Positions 1 to 9,348 of a stretch of DNA of 64,000 nt are shown one piece after another. Every line of letters begins with the position of its first letter. The stretch's first letter is position 1. Position numbers and translations under genes: made by a program. The notes below the pieces were generated by a model, which was given only the letters and a program-made list of their open reading frames with translations, did no database searches and was not told the origin of the DNA. The DNA is from Ligula intestinalis. Lineage: Eukaryota; Platyhelminthes; Cestoda; Diphyllobothriidea; Diphyllobothriidae. Location: NCBI GenBank assembly GCA_036362985.1, contig JAYGXS010000008.1, positions 5,770,772-5,834,771 on the forward strand. The letters run 5' to 3'.

Positions 1-166
1 GAGCAGGTAGATGACTGGGGAATAAACTTATAGAGTCCTAAACGACTACACATTCGGACTGGTATGTCTGATGGCTAAATAATTGAACCGCATCCAGAGC
101 CACTTTAAGATTTTTGTCAGATAGGCACTAAGTTAATGGACTGGATGAACTCAATATATCGAAAAG

Positions 167-1537
167 TTGGAAGGAAAGATGTTCATTTCAATGTCGAACT
201 CCCCCCTTCACAAACTAGCGCATTGGCTAGTTAAGGAATTAGAACCAATTCGCCAAAGATTTTCCAAGTTTACATTAAAAGACAGTTTCCAGTTTATCGA
301 CGAGATCACCCAGCTCAATTTACAAGACAAATGCATGCTATCCCTGGACGTGGAGTCCCTGTTTACTAACGTACCGTTGGATGAAACCATTGATATTATC
401 TGCGCTTATTCATCCGACACACGCCTGCCCCCACAATTACTACGAAACTTACTGCAACGTTGTACTAAAAATGTCCAATTTCTGTTCAATGGCCAACTGT
501 ATAGACAAATTGACGGAGTCGCAATGGGTAGTCCACTCGGACCAACCTTTGCAGACATATTTATGGGCCATCTAGAAAGAAAAGTACTTGCAGAATTGAA
601 CCACACAACAATCTACAGACGATATGTAGATGATGTTTTTACGATCGTGGAGAACCTGAAAGAAGCCGAGGAATTGATGTCCACTATGAACAAGCTACAT
701 CCGAAGGTAAAATTTACTATGGAACTGGAACGTGATAACCAACTTTCCTTCCTTGACGTCCACTTGTCCAGACAGACAGATGGCTCCATTTCACGGAGAG
801 TCTTCCATAAGAAAATCTGGAAAGGTCAGTACTTACATTTTCTAAGTTTTGTTCCCATTCAATGGAAACGTAACCTGGTTTGTAACCTTTTCCAGAGGAC
901 TAGGAAAATCTGTTCTGAGGATACTTTGAACGTAGAATTAGGTTGTCTCAAAGCTACTTTACTGAAGCGTGGATATCCACCTCAGTTTATAGACAAATAT
1001 AGCAAGCCTCTACGACCCGAAATGAGTGAACAATTAGCCCCGAAGAAACCAGTATTTATATCCTTGCCCTTCAAGGGGGATAACGTCCTAAACACAATCA
1101 AGAGGCGCTTTCTCAAGACCATAGAAAGAACCTATTACGCCGCAGAACTCATAATTTGCTTTCCAACAAAGCCCCTGCCGACTCCTTGTGTCAAGGATGC
1201 CTTTCCTTTGCACGCCACCTCTAAGTGCGTTTACGAATTCATTTGCACTTGTGGATGCAAGTACATAGGGCGTACGCAAAGACAATTGGCAACCAGAGCC
1301 AAGGAACATCTACCTAGCTGGTTATTCAAGCAAGAAAACCGTTCTCCTCGTTCCTCTATCACTCAACACCTACTGGACACGGGTCATTCGGTAGATCCTA
1401 TAACTTCTTTCCGAGTTCTTTTTCGAGCACGAACATCTCGAATCTTGTGTTACTTGGAAGCTGCTCATATTAGACGCTTTAAACCGGACCTCTGCAAACA
1501 GTTGGAGCACTTAGTTAACCTTGCCTTACCTTGGTAA
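167..1537 (+). CDS. Penelope-like reverse transcriptase with C-terminal GIY-YIG endonuclease (N-terminally truncated)
   Basis: This 456-codon open frame encodes the catalytic half of a PLE protein, which copies element RNA at a nicked target in the nucleus. The first PLE-like residues (SMSNSPLHK) come at about residue 5. Motif A (LDVESLFTNVP) lies near 60-70, motif B (GVAMGSPLGP) near 118, the catalytic YVDD at residues 153-156 (bases 623-634), and FLDVHLSR near 200. The linker is followed by a GIY-YIG domain with CKYIGRTQRQ near 365 and conserved TRAKEH. No stop or frameshift is seen. Full PLE proteins are clearly longer (about 700-900 residues), so the N-terminal thumb-side part is missing. 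The annotated ATG at 167 is just the first in frame and not a natural start. The copy at 23330-23705 is the same family. Confidence 0.9.
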   Translation: MEGKMFISMSNSPLHKLAHWLVKELEPIRQRFSKFTLKDSFQFIDEITQLNLQDKCMLSLDVESLFTNVPLDETIDIICAYSSDTRLPPQLLRNLLQRCTKNVQFLFNGQLYRQIDGVAMGSPLGPTFADIFMGHLERKVLAELNHTTIYRRYVDDVFTIVENLKEAEELMSTMNKLHPKVKFTMELERDNQLSFLDVHLSRQTDGSISRRVFHKKIWKGQYLHFLSFVPIQWKRNLVCNLFQRTRKICSEDTLNVELGCLKATLLKRGYPPQFIDKYSKPLRPEMSEQLAPKKPVFISLPFKGDNVLNTIKRRFLKTIERTYYAAELIICFPTKPLPTPCVKDAFPLHATSKCVYEFICTCGCKYIGRTQRQLATRAKEHLPSWLFKQENRSPRSSITQHLLDTGHSVDPITSFRVLFRARTSRILCYLEAAHIRRFKPDLCKQLEHLVNLALPW

Positions 1538-1720
1538 CCAAAAGCCCCAGCTTCGCACATTCCCCAGCCCAATATTCCCCACAACTCAACTTCCCTGTTT
1601 TTTTCCTCCAATTTTGTTTGAACCTTCTTTCTCTATCTGACTAGGACCTATAACCTTTCTGTATATTTTCAATTTCGTGTTTTTCTCATTCGTGAACCTT
1701 AATGCAATGAGGGGTTGTAA

Positions 1721-1760
1721 CTGAGGAGCTCTCCCGAAATTTATGGTATCAATAAATCTT
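1721..1760 (+). ncRNA. hammerhead-ribozyme-like motif (PLE-A 3' end)
   Basis: CTGAGGA is followed by an 8-nt segment and CGAAAT, then AATAAA 12 nt further on. Compared with the hammerhead core CUGAUGA...GAAA, one core base is changed (U7 to G), and the hairpin (GC...CC) is poor. The sister copy at 24318 has the perfect core, so this looks like a decayed version. Confidence 0.45.
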
Positions 1761-1789
1761 ACAGCTATAACCATTTTCAAGAAAACAGA

Positions 1790-1838
1790 TAAGTTTATTT
1801 AGAAGGTTGTCGGGACTGGTTCCCCAGCTCGTCTTCAG
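1790..1838 (-). ncRNA. weak hammerhead-like motif on minus strand
   Basis: Read on the minus strand, CTGAAGA is followed by a CTGG-GGAA-CCAG hairpin, then CGACAACC and AAATAAAC. One base in each core box departs from consensus. It belongs to another, otherwise unrecognised PLE-type end that abuts element A. Confidence 0.3.
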
Positions 1839-2054
1839 ACTTGAGAGACTGTGCAACGAACAAATAAAATTTTACGCGTCCAGAAAAAGTCGGTACCTCG
1901 TAGACCTTTGTCTAAAAGCAGTTTCTTTTCCTTTGGCCATCAATACTATAAACAATTAAAAGGAACTCCAATGGCGTCACCCCTGTCTGGATTCCGTACC
2001 GAAGTAACAATGCAGAAGCTGGAATAAAGGGCTCTTCCATTGGTTAACCCTAAG

Positions 2055-2630
2055 TCGTGGGTACGATATGTAGACATATTTGTTGTCGCTAAAAAAGAAC
2101 TTACTAGAAACGCTCTACAGACCCACTAACCCAACCATTCCGGAAATTCAATTCACGCTCGAGAAGGAGGTTAACAATAATCTCCCAGCCTGTACACCTT
2201 GAGAATGGGGTTGGGTATCTTGCTAAGAAAGAAGTCATCTACAAGATCCCATGCGGAGCTTGTGAAACCGTATTTTATGACCAAACAGAAAAGGCAGTCT
2301 CCACACGCATCCGCGAGCACCCACTGCTAGCTAAGAGCCGTGGCCACTTATCTGAAGTGGCTGTACATGGTCTTGATGCAGGACACACCTTCGCATGGGA
2401 CAAAACTCGCATCGTCGGCGGTTGCCCCTCCAAAAAGGCCGTGAACTTCTTGATGTCATACACTCCGATGATTCATGCGTCAAATAATATATCAATTTGG
2501 ATGGTGTGCACAAACATCTCAAAGAGAGATGGAAGAGACAAGAGCCGATCGATACGCACTGACGCAAATGGCAGCCGCCAATTAGCGCTCACACAAAACG
2601 ATTATAAATCTTTTCAGCACATTTGAAATT
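2055..2630 (+). mobile_element. PLE fragment (RT motif C remnant and GIY-YIG tail), degenerate
   Basis: A remnant VRYVD box near 2060-2075 is followed after a gap by a GIY-YIG-like end. The coding pieces are broken by frameshifts. Recognisable parts include IYKIPCGACETVFYDQTEK, STRIREH, and, in the 2357-2626 frame, the tail VAVHGLDAGHTFAWDKTRI. It is the same subfamily as the minus-strand fragment at 59500-59960, which has matching SCTTLETGHKFAWNQTCIF and SSPSSKGCEA segments. Confidence 0.75.
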
Positions 2631-3469
2631 TTAGTTGTTCGGTGCGCAGTTTCTTAAGTCTGACGACGACCTGGGAATTCAGCATTGAAAATTTACTGAA
2701 TAAACTTACCTTGTTTCCCAAATAACGCCTTTATTTAAAAACCACATTTCTAAGGATGCCTACCTTCTAATACCAAAGAGTATTATACAGGACAAAGTTA
2801 GTTCAAGTAGTGCACCTCATATACTTCTAGTACCAGTATTTTGTCCTAGAGAAACAGTGGTTATAGGGGTTCTGGGGGTGGGGAAATAGGATAGACAGTG
2901 GAGGAAATTTTCAGAAGTAAATGTAAAGTGAAGAAATGTGGTTGAAATTGTTTCCCGCGGCCGCTGAGGGCAAGTTGTTCCGCAAATGAATTGAAGGTGT
3001 GCGCGATATTTCGCGCCTTGGACTATACTAATCTGACTCCAGAACGGTAAGTTAGACCTCAGGTAAGTTGAAGTAGACGACCTCCTAATCACCATTTCTA
3101 TTTTTTCAGGAATTGCAAGAAACCTGCATTTTTATAATCGGATTTTTTCGCAATACGTTAAACGATGATACAGATTAGGTAAATTTACATATGTAAATCA
3201 ACAACATTTCGAAATACAATAAAATAAAAATGCACATAGCAGTCATTGAAGTATATTCCCCTGCATATCCCAATTCTTTACCCATAAAACCCCTATAACC
3301 ACCGTTTCCATAAGATAAATGCTGGGACTATGGGTATACGAGGTGCGCTACTTAAACTACTTTGTCTTACACAGTATTCCTATATAGGCAATGACTGCAA
3401 ATGACTCTTCAACTGGTACTCACCAGCATGGGTCTACCAAACGAATTCGCGAAACTCTGGGAAACTAAC
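2631..3469. other. no supported gene
   Basis: This lies downstream of the last recognised MTFMT exon on the minus strand, so the missing C-terminal exon of that gene could be here. I could not find one with the expected residues. Confidence 0.3.
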
Positions 3470-3784
3470 CTGATTGTCATCAGGTGGTGGCCAGACAAGA
3501 AGCGGCGGCGTGTTGATACCGATACGCAGTCGGGAACGGACAAATGTAGCCTGACTGGCCTTTGTGTGCAAGTCTTCCTGCGTAGGCACCTCTAGGACCA
3601 GCTGTGTACTCAGGTGGGTGTAATTAGAAGCGGCGTGCCAGAGGCGTACAATCTCGAGCGCTGATTGGTTCACCCAGTCTATGCTGCCCATTTCAGGTCG
3701 GAGGCGAGGAGCAGGTTGTGGAAGCAGGGGAAGCAGCGATTGTGGCACGGCTGAGCGCAGATGACCAGGTAGATCTCGCAAAAC
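3470..3784 (-). CDS. MTFMT: MTFMT exon 3: C-terminal formyltransferase domain
   Basis: This exon is 315 nt, phase 0 at both ends. The acceptor is CTGAAG before GTTTTGCGAG, and the donor is GTTAGT after the codons for PDDNQ. It encodes the C-terminal tRNA-binding domain that follows the catalytic core, including EMGSIDWVNQSALEIVRLWHA, which corresponds to the IxWxxxxxxIxRLxRA region of this family. Joined to exon 2 it reads LEALVQ-VLRDLPGHL, matching the human ISVLKNLP position. If the donor is not used, the frame runs on to a stop at 3434. Human MTFMT is 389 residues and only about 310 are found here, so one or more small 3' exons are missing from this reading. Confidence 0.85.
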
Positions 3785-4530
3785 CTTCAGATTAAAAAAA
3801 ACGAAACAAAATAGTACAGCCAAGCAGGTAGCAGTTCAATTTAGGTCATCAGTGTTATTGGCGAGAAAGTCTTGAAAGGCCGCCTAAATATCTATTCCCC
3901 CGCCCAACTGTCTTACGGAATTGGTGCTTAAATAGTTAATTTTTGGTTAACGGGTGTAAAGGAATATGTAACTATGTTGAAAGTGACCCAAGGAATATTA
4001 AATTGAAGCCACTTATAGTTGTTTCAATGAGCTAAATATAATCAACCCCATCAACGGAAACTCCTGTTGTTTAGGCAACTGATGCCTATTGATGGACATT
4101 CTACGTTAAATTGGCGGAATTTAACGAAAAAAGGTAAGTTCGACCTAATATTGGCGGAATTTAACGAAGAAGGGAAAGTCGGACCATTATAAATGTAAAA
4201 TTAGGTTACTAATATAAGTCAAAGGCAAATGGGACCTCTAAAGACACATCTACCGCTTTTTTTAAACAACTGAATATTTGCGCACGATAATTCAAACGGT
4301 TGACTCCATACTATCTCCATGTTATCTCTACCAGTATTGCGCCTGAAGGTCGTAGCGTCAAGGGTGCGTTCTCCCAAGAATTTTTTTCAACTGCATGATA
4401 TGTTGGATTAGTCAAAATGCGCTGGCGAACCAACCCACTGTTACGGTAGGTCGTAGCCCGTAAATTAGTGAATTTGACAATATTTAGAATGTTGCAGTCA
4501 CAGTAGAAAACGGAATAGGAGTTGCCCACC
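3785..4530 (-). other. MTFMT intron 2, distal part; no other feature
   Basis: This is intronic sequence between exon 3 and the inverted PLE pair. A 23-nt phrase (TTGGCGGAATTTAACGAA and neighbours) occurs twice around 4110 and 4152, a small local duplication. Confidence 0.5.
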
Positions 4531-4534
4531 GGCC

Positions 4535-5222
4535 TACCTCCACAATCCGACCACTAGTAATGTGGCCGAAAGACCCCATCCCGAAGCAGGTAGAATCAGG
4601 CATTGTCTACCGACTTCAGTGCAGTCACGGGATGTACAAATACGTTGGCGAAATCGGCCGACAACTACAAACGCATGAACATCAGCCGGCTGGACCCGAG
4701 CTTGGAGGTAGCAACCCATGCCGCAGAGATGGGACAGGTCTTCAACTTTGATGCCGTTGAAATTGTGGCCCAAGGTGTCGATCACACACCAAGGCAGATT
4801 AAAGAAGTTCTGATGTCGACCGATTGTTGGGTAAACTACCACATAAATTTGCCTATCCCTCCTAGGTTGTATTAAAAACATTCCTATCAGGAGACAGTCA
4901 CAACGTGGAACAATCGGGGCCGCCAACGAGCTCTACGGTCCATGTGCGTGTCCGTGAAACAGGTCATGGCGAGATGGAAGTCCACGCGACACAGATGACC
5001 AACGTACCGGGGGACCAAATTAACACTGATGCCCAGTTACAGAGATGGTCAATGAAGACATTGAAGGCGAGATACGAGACACTCAGAGCGGCTCGGTCGG
5101 CATTGTTAGACTACGCCAGCGAAAAAACCAACGGCATATAGCAAGAGCCAGGAGCCCGAGTATTCTTTCTTTGAGGATGGATAGACGAGACAATTATCCG
5201 AAACGTCAGATACCAAATAAAC
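4535..5222 (+). mobile_element. PLE-B 3' fragment: GIY-YIG end, tail and hammerhead-like motif
   Basis: A GIY-YIG domain starts at about 4590 (SGIVYRLQCSHGMYKYVGE, with one frameshift near 4660) and continues with VATHAAEMGQVFNFDAVEIV and NYHINLPIPPRL. A C-terminal tail follows (ARYETLRAARSALLDYA, near 5075-5125) and the element ends with the structured motif at 5171-5222. It lies inside MTFMT intron 2, antisense to the gene. It is inverted relative to the related fragment at 5300-5720. Confidence 0.8.
5171..5222 (+). ncRNA. hammerhead-ribozyme-like motif (PLE-B 3' end)
   Basis: TTGAGGA is followed by a 6-bp hairpin stem (GGATAG at 5179-5184 with TTATCC at 5194-5199, one G-U pair) and directly by GAAAC, then AAATAAAC. 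Core position 3 is U instead of C and position 7 is G. The phrase TTCCGGTGAACG follows and recurs after the motifs at 5738 and 62843. Confidence 0.5.
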
Positions 5223-5299
5223 CTCTTCCGGTGAACGATCTTCCTCCTTCTGACTTGCCAGCTGCGAATCGAATTTTCACTACTATGTCGGAAGTTTAT

Positions 5300-5720
5300 T
5301 CGCCAATCCCGATTGTTTCACGCCATGATTGGCACCTGATAAGAAACTTCGTAAAGCCAGATAGGGTGCAGGTAAATTTATGCAGCGGTTTACTGAACGG
5401 TCGCTCGGCATCCAGGCTTATTAAGTCTGCCTTGATGTATGATCAGTGTGTCGGCCCACAATTTAAATGGCATCAAAACCGAATACGTACCCCATCTCTG
5501 CGGCATGGGTTGCTACCGCCGACTTTGGGTCCAACCTTCGTACTGCCAGCTGATGCTCACGCATTTGCGTTTGTAGCTGTCGGCTGTTTTCCCCAACATA
5601 ATTGCACATCCCACAACTGTACTGAAGCCCGTAGACAATGTCTAACTTCTCCTGCGTCGGAATAGGGTTTTTTGGCCGCATTACCAGTGGTCGGATTGTG
5701 GAGGTAGGCTTGTGTGCAAC
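5300..5720 (-). mobile_element. PLE-C 3' fragment: GIY-YIG end, inverted relative to PLE-B
   Basis: On the minus strand the frame at 5783-5463 reads RPKNPIPTQEKLDIVYGLQY, CNYVGENSRQLQTQMREHQL and SAVATHAAEMGYVFGFDAI, the same family as PLE-B. Similarity continues with frameshifts to about 5300. The two fragments therefore form an imperfect inverted repeat with arms of roughly 370 nt, within one intron. Confidence 0.8.
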
Positions 5721-5737
5721 TCCTACTACGAGAGGCG

Positions 5738-5802
5738 CGAGGGGTCTAGGCGAGACCACTTCCCGAAACGTCAGGTACAACAAAAACCTCTCCCGGTGAA
5801 CG
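5738..5802 (+). ncRNA. hammerhead-like motif, degenerate 5' box
   Basis: A GGTCT/AGACC hairpin (5743-5757) precedes CCCGAAACGTCAGG and a CCGGTGAAC phrase. The CUGAUGA box is lost. It shares its 3' half with the 5171 and 62843 copies. Confidence 0.3.
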
Positions 5803-5900
5803 CTCCCTCTCTCTCTCTACTTCTGACTTACCACCTGGGAATCCATTTTTCATCATACATCAGTAAAAAAACTATGCACATGCGATTTAATCAAACCTAC

Positions 5901-6349
5901 CTGCACTAAAGCCTCCAAGCATATAGGAATTAAGAATTGTGCAAGGGTAGCGGTAGTCATGGGACGGCGACCGCCACCTGGCAGGGGAACAACCCGTTGC
6001 AACAGAAGAGGTCCCACATCAAAGGCTCGTTGTTGGCGATCCTTTCGAAGAACCGGTTGGATGAGGAAGATGGAAACGCCGGACACGCTGTCACCAGCAA
6101 TCAGAGTGTGGCAAAGAGGTGAGCCACCGTGCCACCGGGGCAGAAGGGAGGGGTGCACGTTGAGGACTCCAGCCGGCAGCGTCTTGAGGAGACGCCCGGG
6201 CAGGTAGCGACCGAAGGAGGCCACGATGCCCAAGAGGCAACTGCTGCTGCTCTCCTCACCTAATTCGGCTGAGAGGGCACTGATTCGCTTGATAATGCCA
6301 TCCGCAACAGCGGACGTGGACTTGCAGCCTCGAGGCCAGGTCAGATAGG
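5901..6349 (-). CDS. MTFMT: MTFMT exon 2: catalytic core of methionyl-tRNA formyltransferase
   Basis: The enzyme formylates the methionine on initiator Met-tRNA in mitochondria, using 10-formyl-tetrahydrofolate. This exon (449 nt; acceptor CACAG before CCTATCTG, donor CAG/GTAGGT) carries the catalytic region: LLGIVASFGRYLP, then VLNVHPSLLPRWHGGSPLCH with the catalytic Asn and His (N-x-H) and the SLLPRW loop, then GVSIFLIQP and FDVGPLLLQ with the conserved catalytic Asp. Its first two bases complete a codon begun in exon 1 (I-P-YLTWP; human has QLPVYEWP), and it ends in phase 0 for exon 3. Compared with the human protein, about six extra residues (around LRKDRQQ) sit before FDVG. The catalytic residues look intact, so the gene is probably functional. 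Confidence 0.92.
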
Positions 6350-6925
6350 CTGTGTCGAATGAGGTAGCAAAACACAAAACATTAACTTGGTAGGGCTTTC
6401 TTGTGATGTTGACTTTGTCTGTGGTTATTAATACAAAAAAACTACTTTCACAATTTCAGTAGGTGGAATTTCCTCCTTCCCAAACCTTTCATTACGTTAA
6501 CCAATGGGAGTAGTCCGAACATTGTTAGCGGTTTATATGCATCGATTTTATTCTTTCTGAATGCTTTTCGCATATATTTTTAGTTCAGTAAATCAGTGAC
6601 GGGCGGCTTTCATTTATTCCCTATTGTGCACTTATCACGCATTACCTACGCCTTAATCAGCCATCAAACCTTTAACCACGATTTCCGTGATAAACTTAGA
6701 CGGGGGAGCTTTTGCAATTAGACGGCTTCACAAGAAAGCCTTACCTTTATTATTTAAAGCGGAACACTTCCACTAGATAATAGTGGTTATAAAGACGTCA
6801 CTACTAGTCTCCGTATTAGTTCATCGGAAGCAGATGTGATATTTTAAATAGTCGCCATCAAGAGAAGAGATACCAACTAAGACTTTTTAATTATTAGGAG
6901 GGTTTGGCAGATATAAACGATTGAA
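6350..6925 (-). other. MTFMT intron 1, near exon 2; no feature
   Basis: AT-rich intronic sequence. I see no coding or repeat structure that I can name. Confidence 0.4.
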
Positions 6926-6929
6926 TGGA

Positions 6930-7015
6930 CCCAATTATCGAAAATTCGTGGCCTCGGTGAGATTCGAACTCGCATCAGCTGGGAAGACTTTGGGCCAATT
7001 AAATGATTAAAATCT
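6930..7015 (-). repeat. tRNA-derived SINE fragment
   Basis: On the minus strand, AAGTCTTCCCAGCTGATGCG is followed by GAGTTCGAATCTC, a near-perfect RNA polymerase III B box, and a tail with TTGGGTC. It matches the plus-strand copy at 7425-7530, so the two copies are inverted about 450 bp apart. Confidence 0.65.
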
Positions 7016-7034
7016 GTCAAACCCCTCGTAATAA

Positions 7035-7110
7035 GTCTGGCTGGCTAGTAGCCCTTGTTGGATCAGGAACCCCGCCGGATTGGCGAGGAGGGGAAGTCGG
7101 AGCAGCGTGA
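7035..7110 (-). mobile_element. 3' end of a jockey/CR1-like LINE (short fragment)
   Basis: The minus-strand phrase GGGGTTCCTGATCCAACAAG plus GGCTAC matches the end of the LINE tails at 31800 and 61040. Only the terminal non-coding part is recognisable. Confidence 0.4.
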
Positions 7111-7394
7111 TCGGGAGGGGCTGCTCCGTCGTCAAAACAGAGATGTAGAGGAGGGGAGATAGATCCACCGTAGGGAGGTTTGGAGTAGCAGACCTTGGCC
7201 GCCGTTAGGGCAGGTGGGAACGCGGTCGACGACGCGTCTGCTGTGGTTCTCTCGTAATAAGTAAGTGTGCCTGGTAGTCATTCTGGTGAATTCTAGGCGA
7301 TTGGTTAGGAAATCCTGCCTGGGTAGTCAGCTTACTGTATCCGTACCTGGTGGATTTCATACGTGCAGTAGGCTGGGCAGATAAATCGACCAAA

Positions 7395-7535
7395 GTGGGA
7401 TTAGATTCACGGCTCTCGGTGTGCCTTCGTGGTTCAACTGGTAGAGCGTTGGCTGTACTAAAGTCTTCCCGGCTAATGTGGGTTCGAATCCCACCGAAGC
7501 AGGCCACAAATTTTTCACAATTGGGTCAATCGAGT
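7395..7535 (+). repeat. tRNA-derived SINE
   Basis: The unit starts with a tRNA-like head: A box TGGTTCAACTGGTAGAGC near 7432 and B box GGGTTCGAATCCC near 7478. The acceptor-like ends (CCTTCG and CGAAGC) almost pair. The anticodon arm is not convincing. The sequence after the head (TTTTTCACAATTGGGTC) also occurs in the 6930 copy, so this is a SINE and not a functional tRNA gene. Confidence 0.7.
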
Positions 7536-7584
7536 TATTCCAATCGTCCAAACCGTAGAGGCAAATTTGTAAGTGTGAATAAGT

Positions 7585-7830
7585 GCGGCAGAAAGTGTTG
7601 TTCGCCTGCCGTAGTCACGGCTTTATTCCCCTGAGTTTTCGAACTTATATCCCATGTCCAAACTGCCCCCGTAACTATACAGGACAGACAGGACGTGCAT
7701 GCTTAAATCATGAGCACAGGCTGAACTGTTTAATGAGTCGTCCCTCCGAGGTAAGACTAAGTTATTCAGGCGCAAAACAACCAATTTCATCGCAGGCCGT
7801 ATTAAACCGGACTTTCCAGTAGAGGAGAGT
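7585..7830 (+). mobile_element. PLE GIY-YIG fragment
   Basis: The 79-codon frame contains IPCPNCPRNYTGQTGRACLN and NHEHRLNCLM, i.e. the Cys-rich lead, the YxGQTGR box and the HEH region of PLE GIY-YIG domains. It stops at 7822. No reverse transcriptase is attached. Confidence 0.6.
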
Positions 7831-8309
7831 GAAAGGAAAGGCCCATCCTAAACTATCGTGATTAAGAGTCAAACTGCAACGGGGACTTGGTACAATCTCA
7901 TTTGCATGAGATTCGAGACGCCCCCTATGAAGATTGGTTCATGCAGAGACAAGGGTCAGAGCATATGAGGTAAACATGGACGTGGCTTCGGGAGCTCTGC
8001 GTCCGCCCTCATCCTCAGGAGCGTTGTCCTACCAATGGAATACTATGCATGCAAAAAGAGTGAGACTGATGTTTTTCAAGCCTCCCGAATTAAATTCGCA
8101 GGCCGCAAGCACGTGGTCCTTGTCATAAGCAACCAGCAAACTGTGGAAAATTTACCAGGTACAGAATTTCTAATGTGCAGCCTGCTTGAAATCCGCTGGC
8201 GTAGTCCTTGGAGGACAATCCGCAAATGTAAAGGCTGCGAAAATAAGGTTGTGACGATATAAACAACGCACTTTACCCCCCCCCCCCCTATAAAGCATTA
8301 AACTAACTA

Positions 8310-9348
8310 AACTGTTCATTATATTCGCAGGCACTGGCTTTCGACCACGATTGTGGATCCGGTATTTTGATGACACGATTGTCATCATTAGTCCGGACAG
8401 GATTAGGGGTTTCACAGAGAATCGAAACTTAATCTTCCTCGGCATCCAGTTCACGATGGCGGTAGAAAAACACTGCCAGTTGCCATTCCTCGACGTGCTG
8501 GTGTGGAGAAAAAACGGTAGGGAACTCAAAACAACAGTTTACAAGAAGGCAACAAATACCCCTCGTATCATGAGTAACCTTAGCAACCATCCCATCTCGC
8601 ACAAGCACAACTGCGTGCAAACACTATTTCGCCGACTATAAACCCAACACAGTGAACCAGCCGACAAGAAGGCAGAGGTCCAGTTCCTGTGGAAAAATTT
8701 CAAGATAAATGGATACTCTGGTGCATTCGTGGAAAAAATGCAGACGAGGAGCCAAGCGAGGCAAACCGACGGGGCAGCCAGAACCAACACGCTAGCAAGC
8801 ATTACCTTATATTGCTGGTGTTTCTAAAGAATTCGCTCGACTGCTCAGCGAATTTGGGATTGGCGTCGCTCACAGACCGGAAGCGACAATCCGCAAGCAT
8901 CTCATACAGCCACAAGACCCAATATCCGTTAACCAAAATCCAGGTGTCATTTACCACAACGACTTTTTTGTGACCAAGCCAATTATGTTGTTAAAACCGG
9001 CAAAAGAGTTCTCAATAGACTGCACCAGCACGAACTGGCCGTGCAACGGAAGGAAAAGCTATCGTTGGTCGCCGCCAACGCCTCCACGCCAGGGCACGGC
9101 TTCGACTTCGAACGCGTGCCAATACTGGGTCAGTCGGACGACCGAACTTCACGCCTGCTGCAGAAGGCATGGCATTTACGCTCGAATTCAATTATAATAG
9201 GCATATCGATCTTCTGCATGCCTATTTCGCGTTGCGCGAACAGATCGATGGCAGAGGTCAAGTTCAAACCCGGCTGAGTTCAGCTGTATATCTTTTAATT
9301 CCTTGACAATGGGCTCGCGTAAGAGGTCGAAACGTTGGAGAAATAAAC
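8310..9348 (+). mobile_element. PLE-F fragment: RT motif C to GIY-YIG and hammerhead-like 3' end
   Basis: The fragment opens with RYFDDTIVII (a YxDD box, near 8360), then LPFLDVLVWRKNGRELKTTV and NCVQTLFRRL, which are the RT thumb and linker of a PLE. After frameshifts, a GIY-YIG end appears near 9000-9200 (KTGKRVLNRLHQHELAVQR, then GHGFDFERVPILG). The structured motif at 9302-9348 closes it. It sits in MTFMT intron 1. A C14 run at 8276-8289 lies just upstream. Confidence 0.75.
9302..9348 (+). ncRNA. hammerhead-ribozyme-like motif (PLE-F 3' end)
   Basis: TTGACAA is followed by a hairpin of GGCTC with GAG(G)TC and then CGAAACGTTGG and AAATAAACC. Relative to CUGAUGA, positions 3 and 8 are both changed (C to U and G to A), which would keep the 3-8 pair. 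Confidence 0.45.

Larger units (their letters stand above)
1..1790 (+). mobile_element. Penelope-like element A, 5'-truncated, with intact RT/GIY-YIG frame and 3' UTR
   Basis: The element runs from an unclear 5' break near 177, where similarity to the PLE reverse transcriptase starts abruptly, to a 3' end near 1760-1790 that holds a hammerhead-like box and an AATAAA. Its 3' UTR (about 1538-1760) resembles two other stretches in the window, 23750-24040 and 24085-24360, which helps define the element end. Bases 1-166 have no recognisable coding sequence, although an AATAAACTTAT string near 20-30 recurs in reverse near 1790-1800. Confidence 0.8.

Noticed and set aside
2817..3095. Possible last MTFMT exon
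   Set aside because: The frame is open but shows none of the C-terminal family residues, and no good splice acceptor sets the phase.
4534..4926. 130-codon minus frame and the 206-codon plus frame at 5045-5665
   Set aside because: Both are antisense to PLE GIY-YIG segments. They resemble each other only because the two PLE ends are inverted.
7431..7503. Possible functional tRNA gene
   Set aside because: A and B boxes are good, but the acceptor stem has a mismatch, the anticodon arm does not form and an inverted copy at 6930 shares the downstream tail, so it is a SINE.
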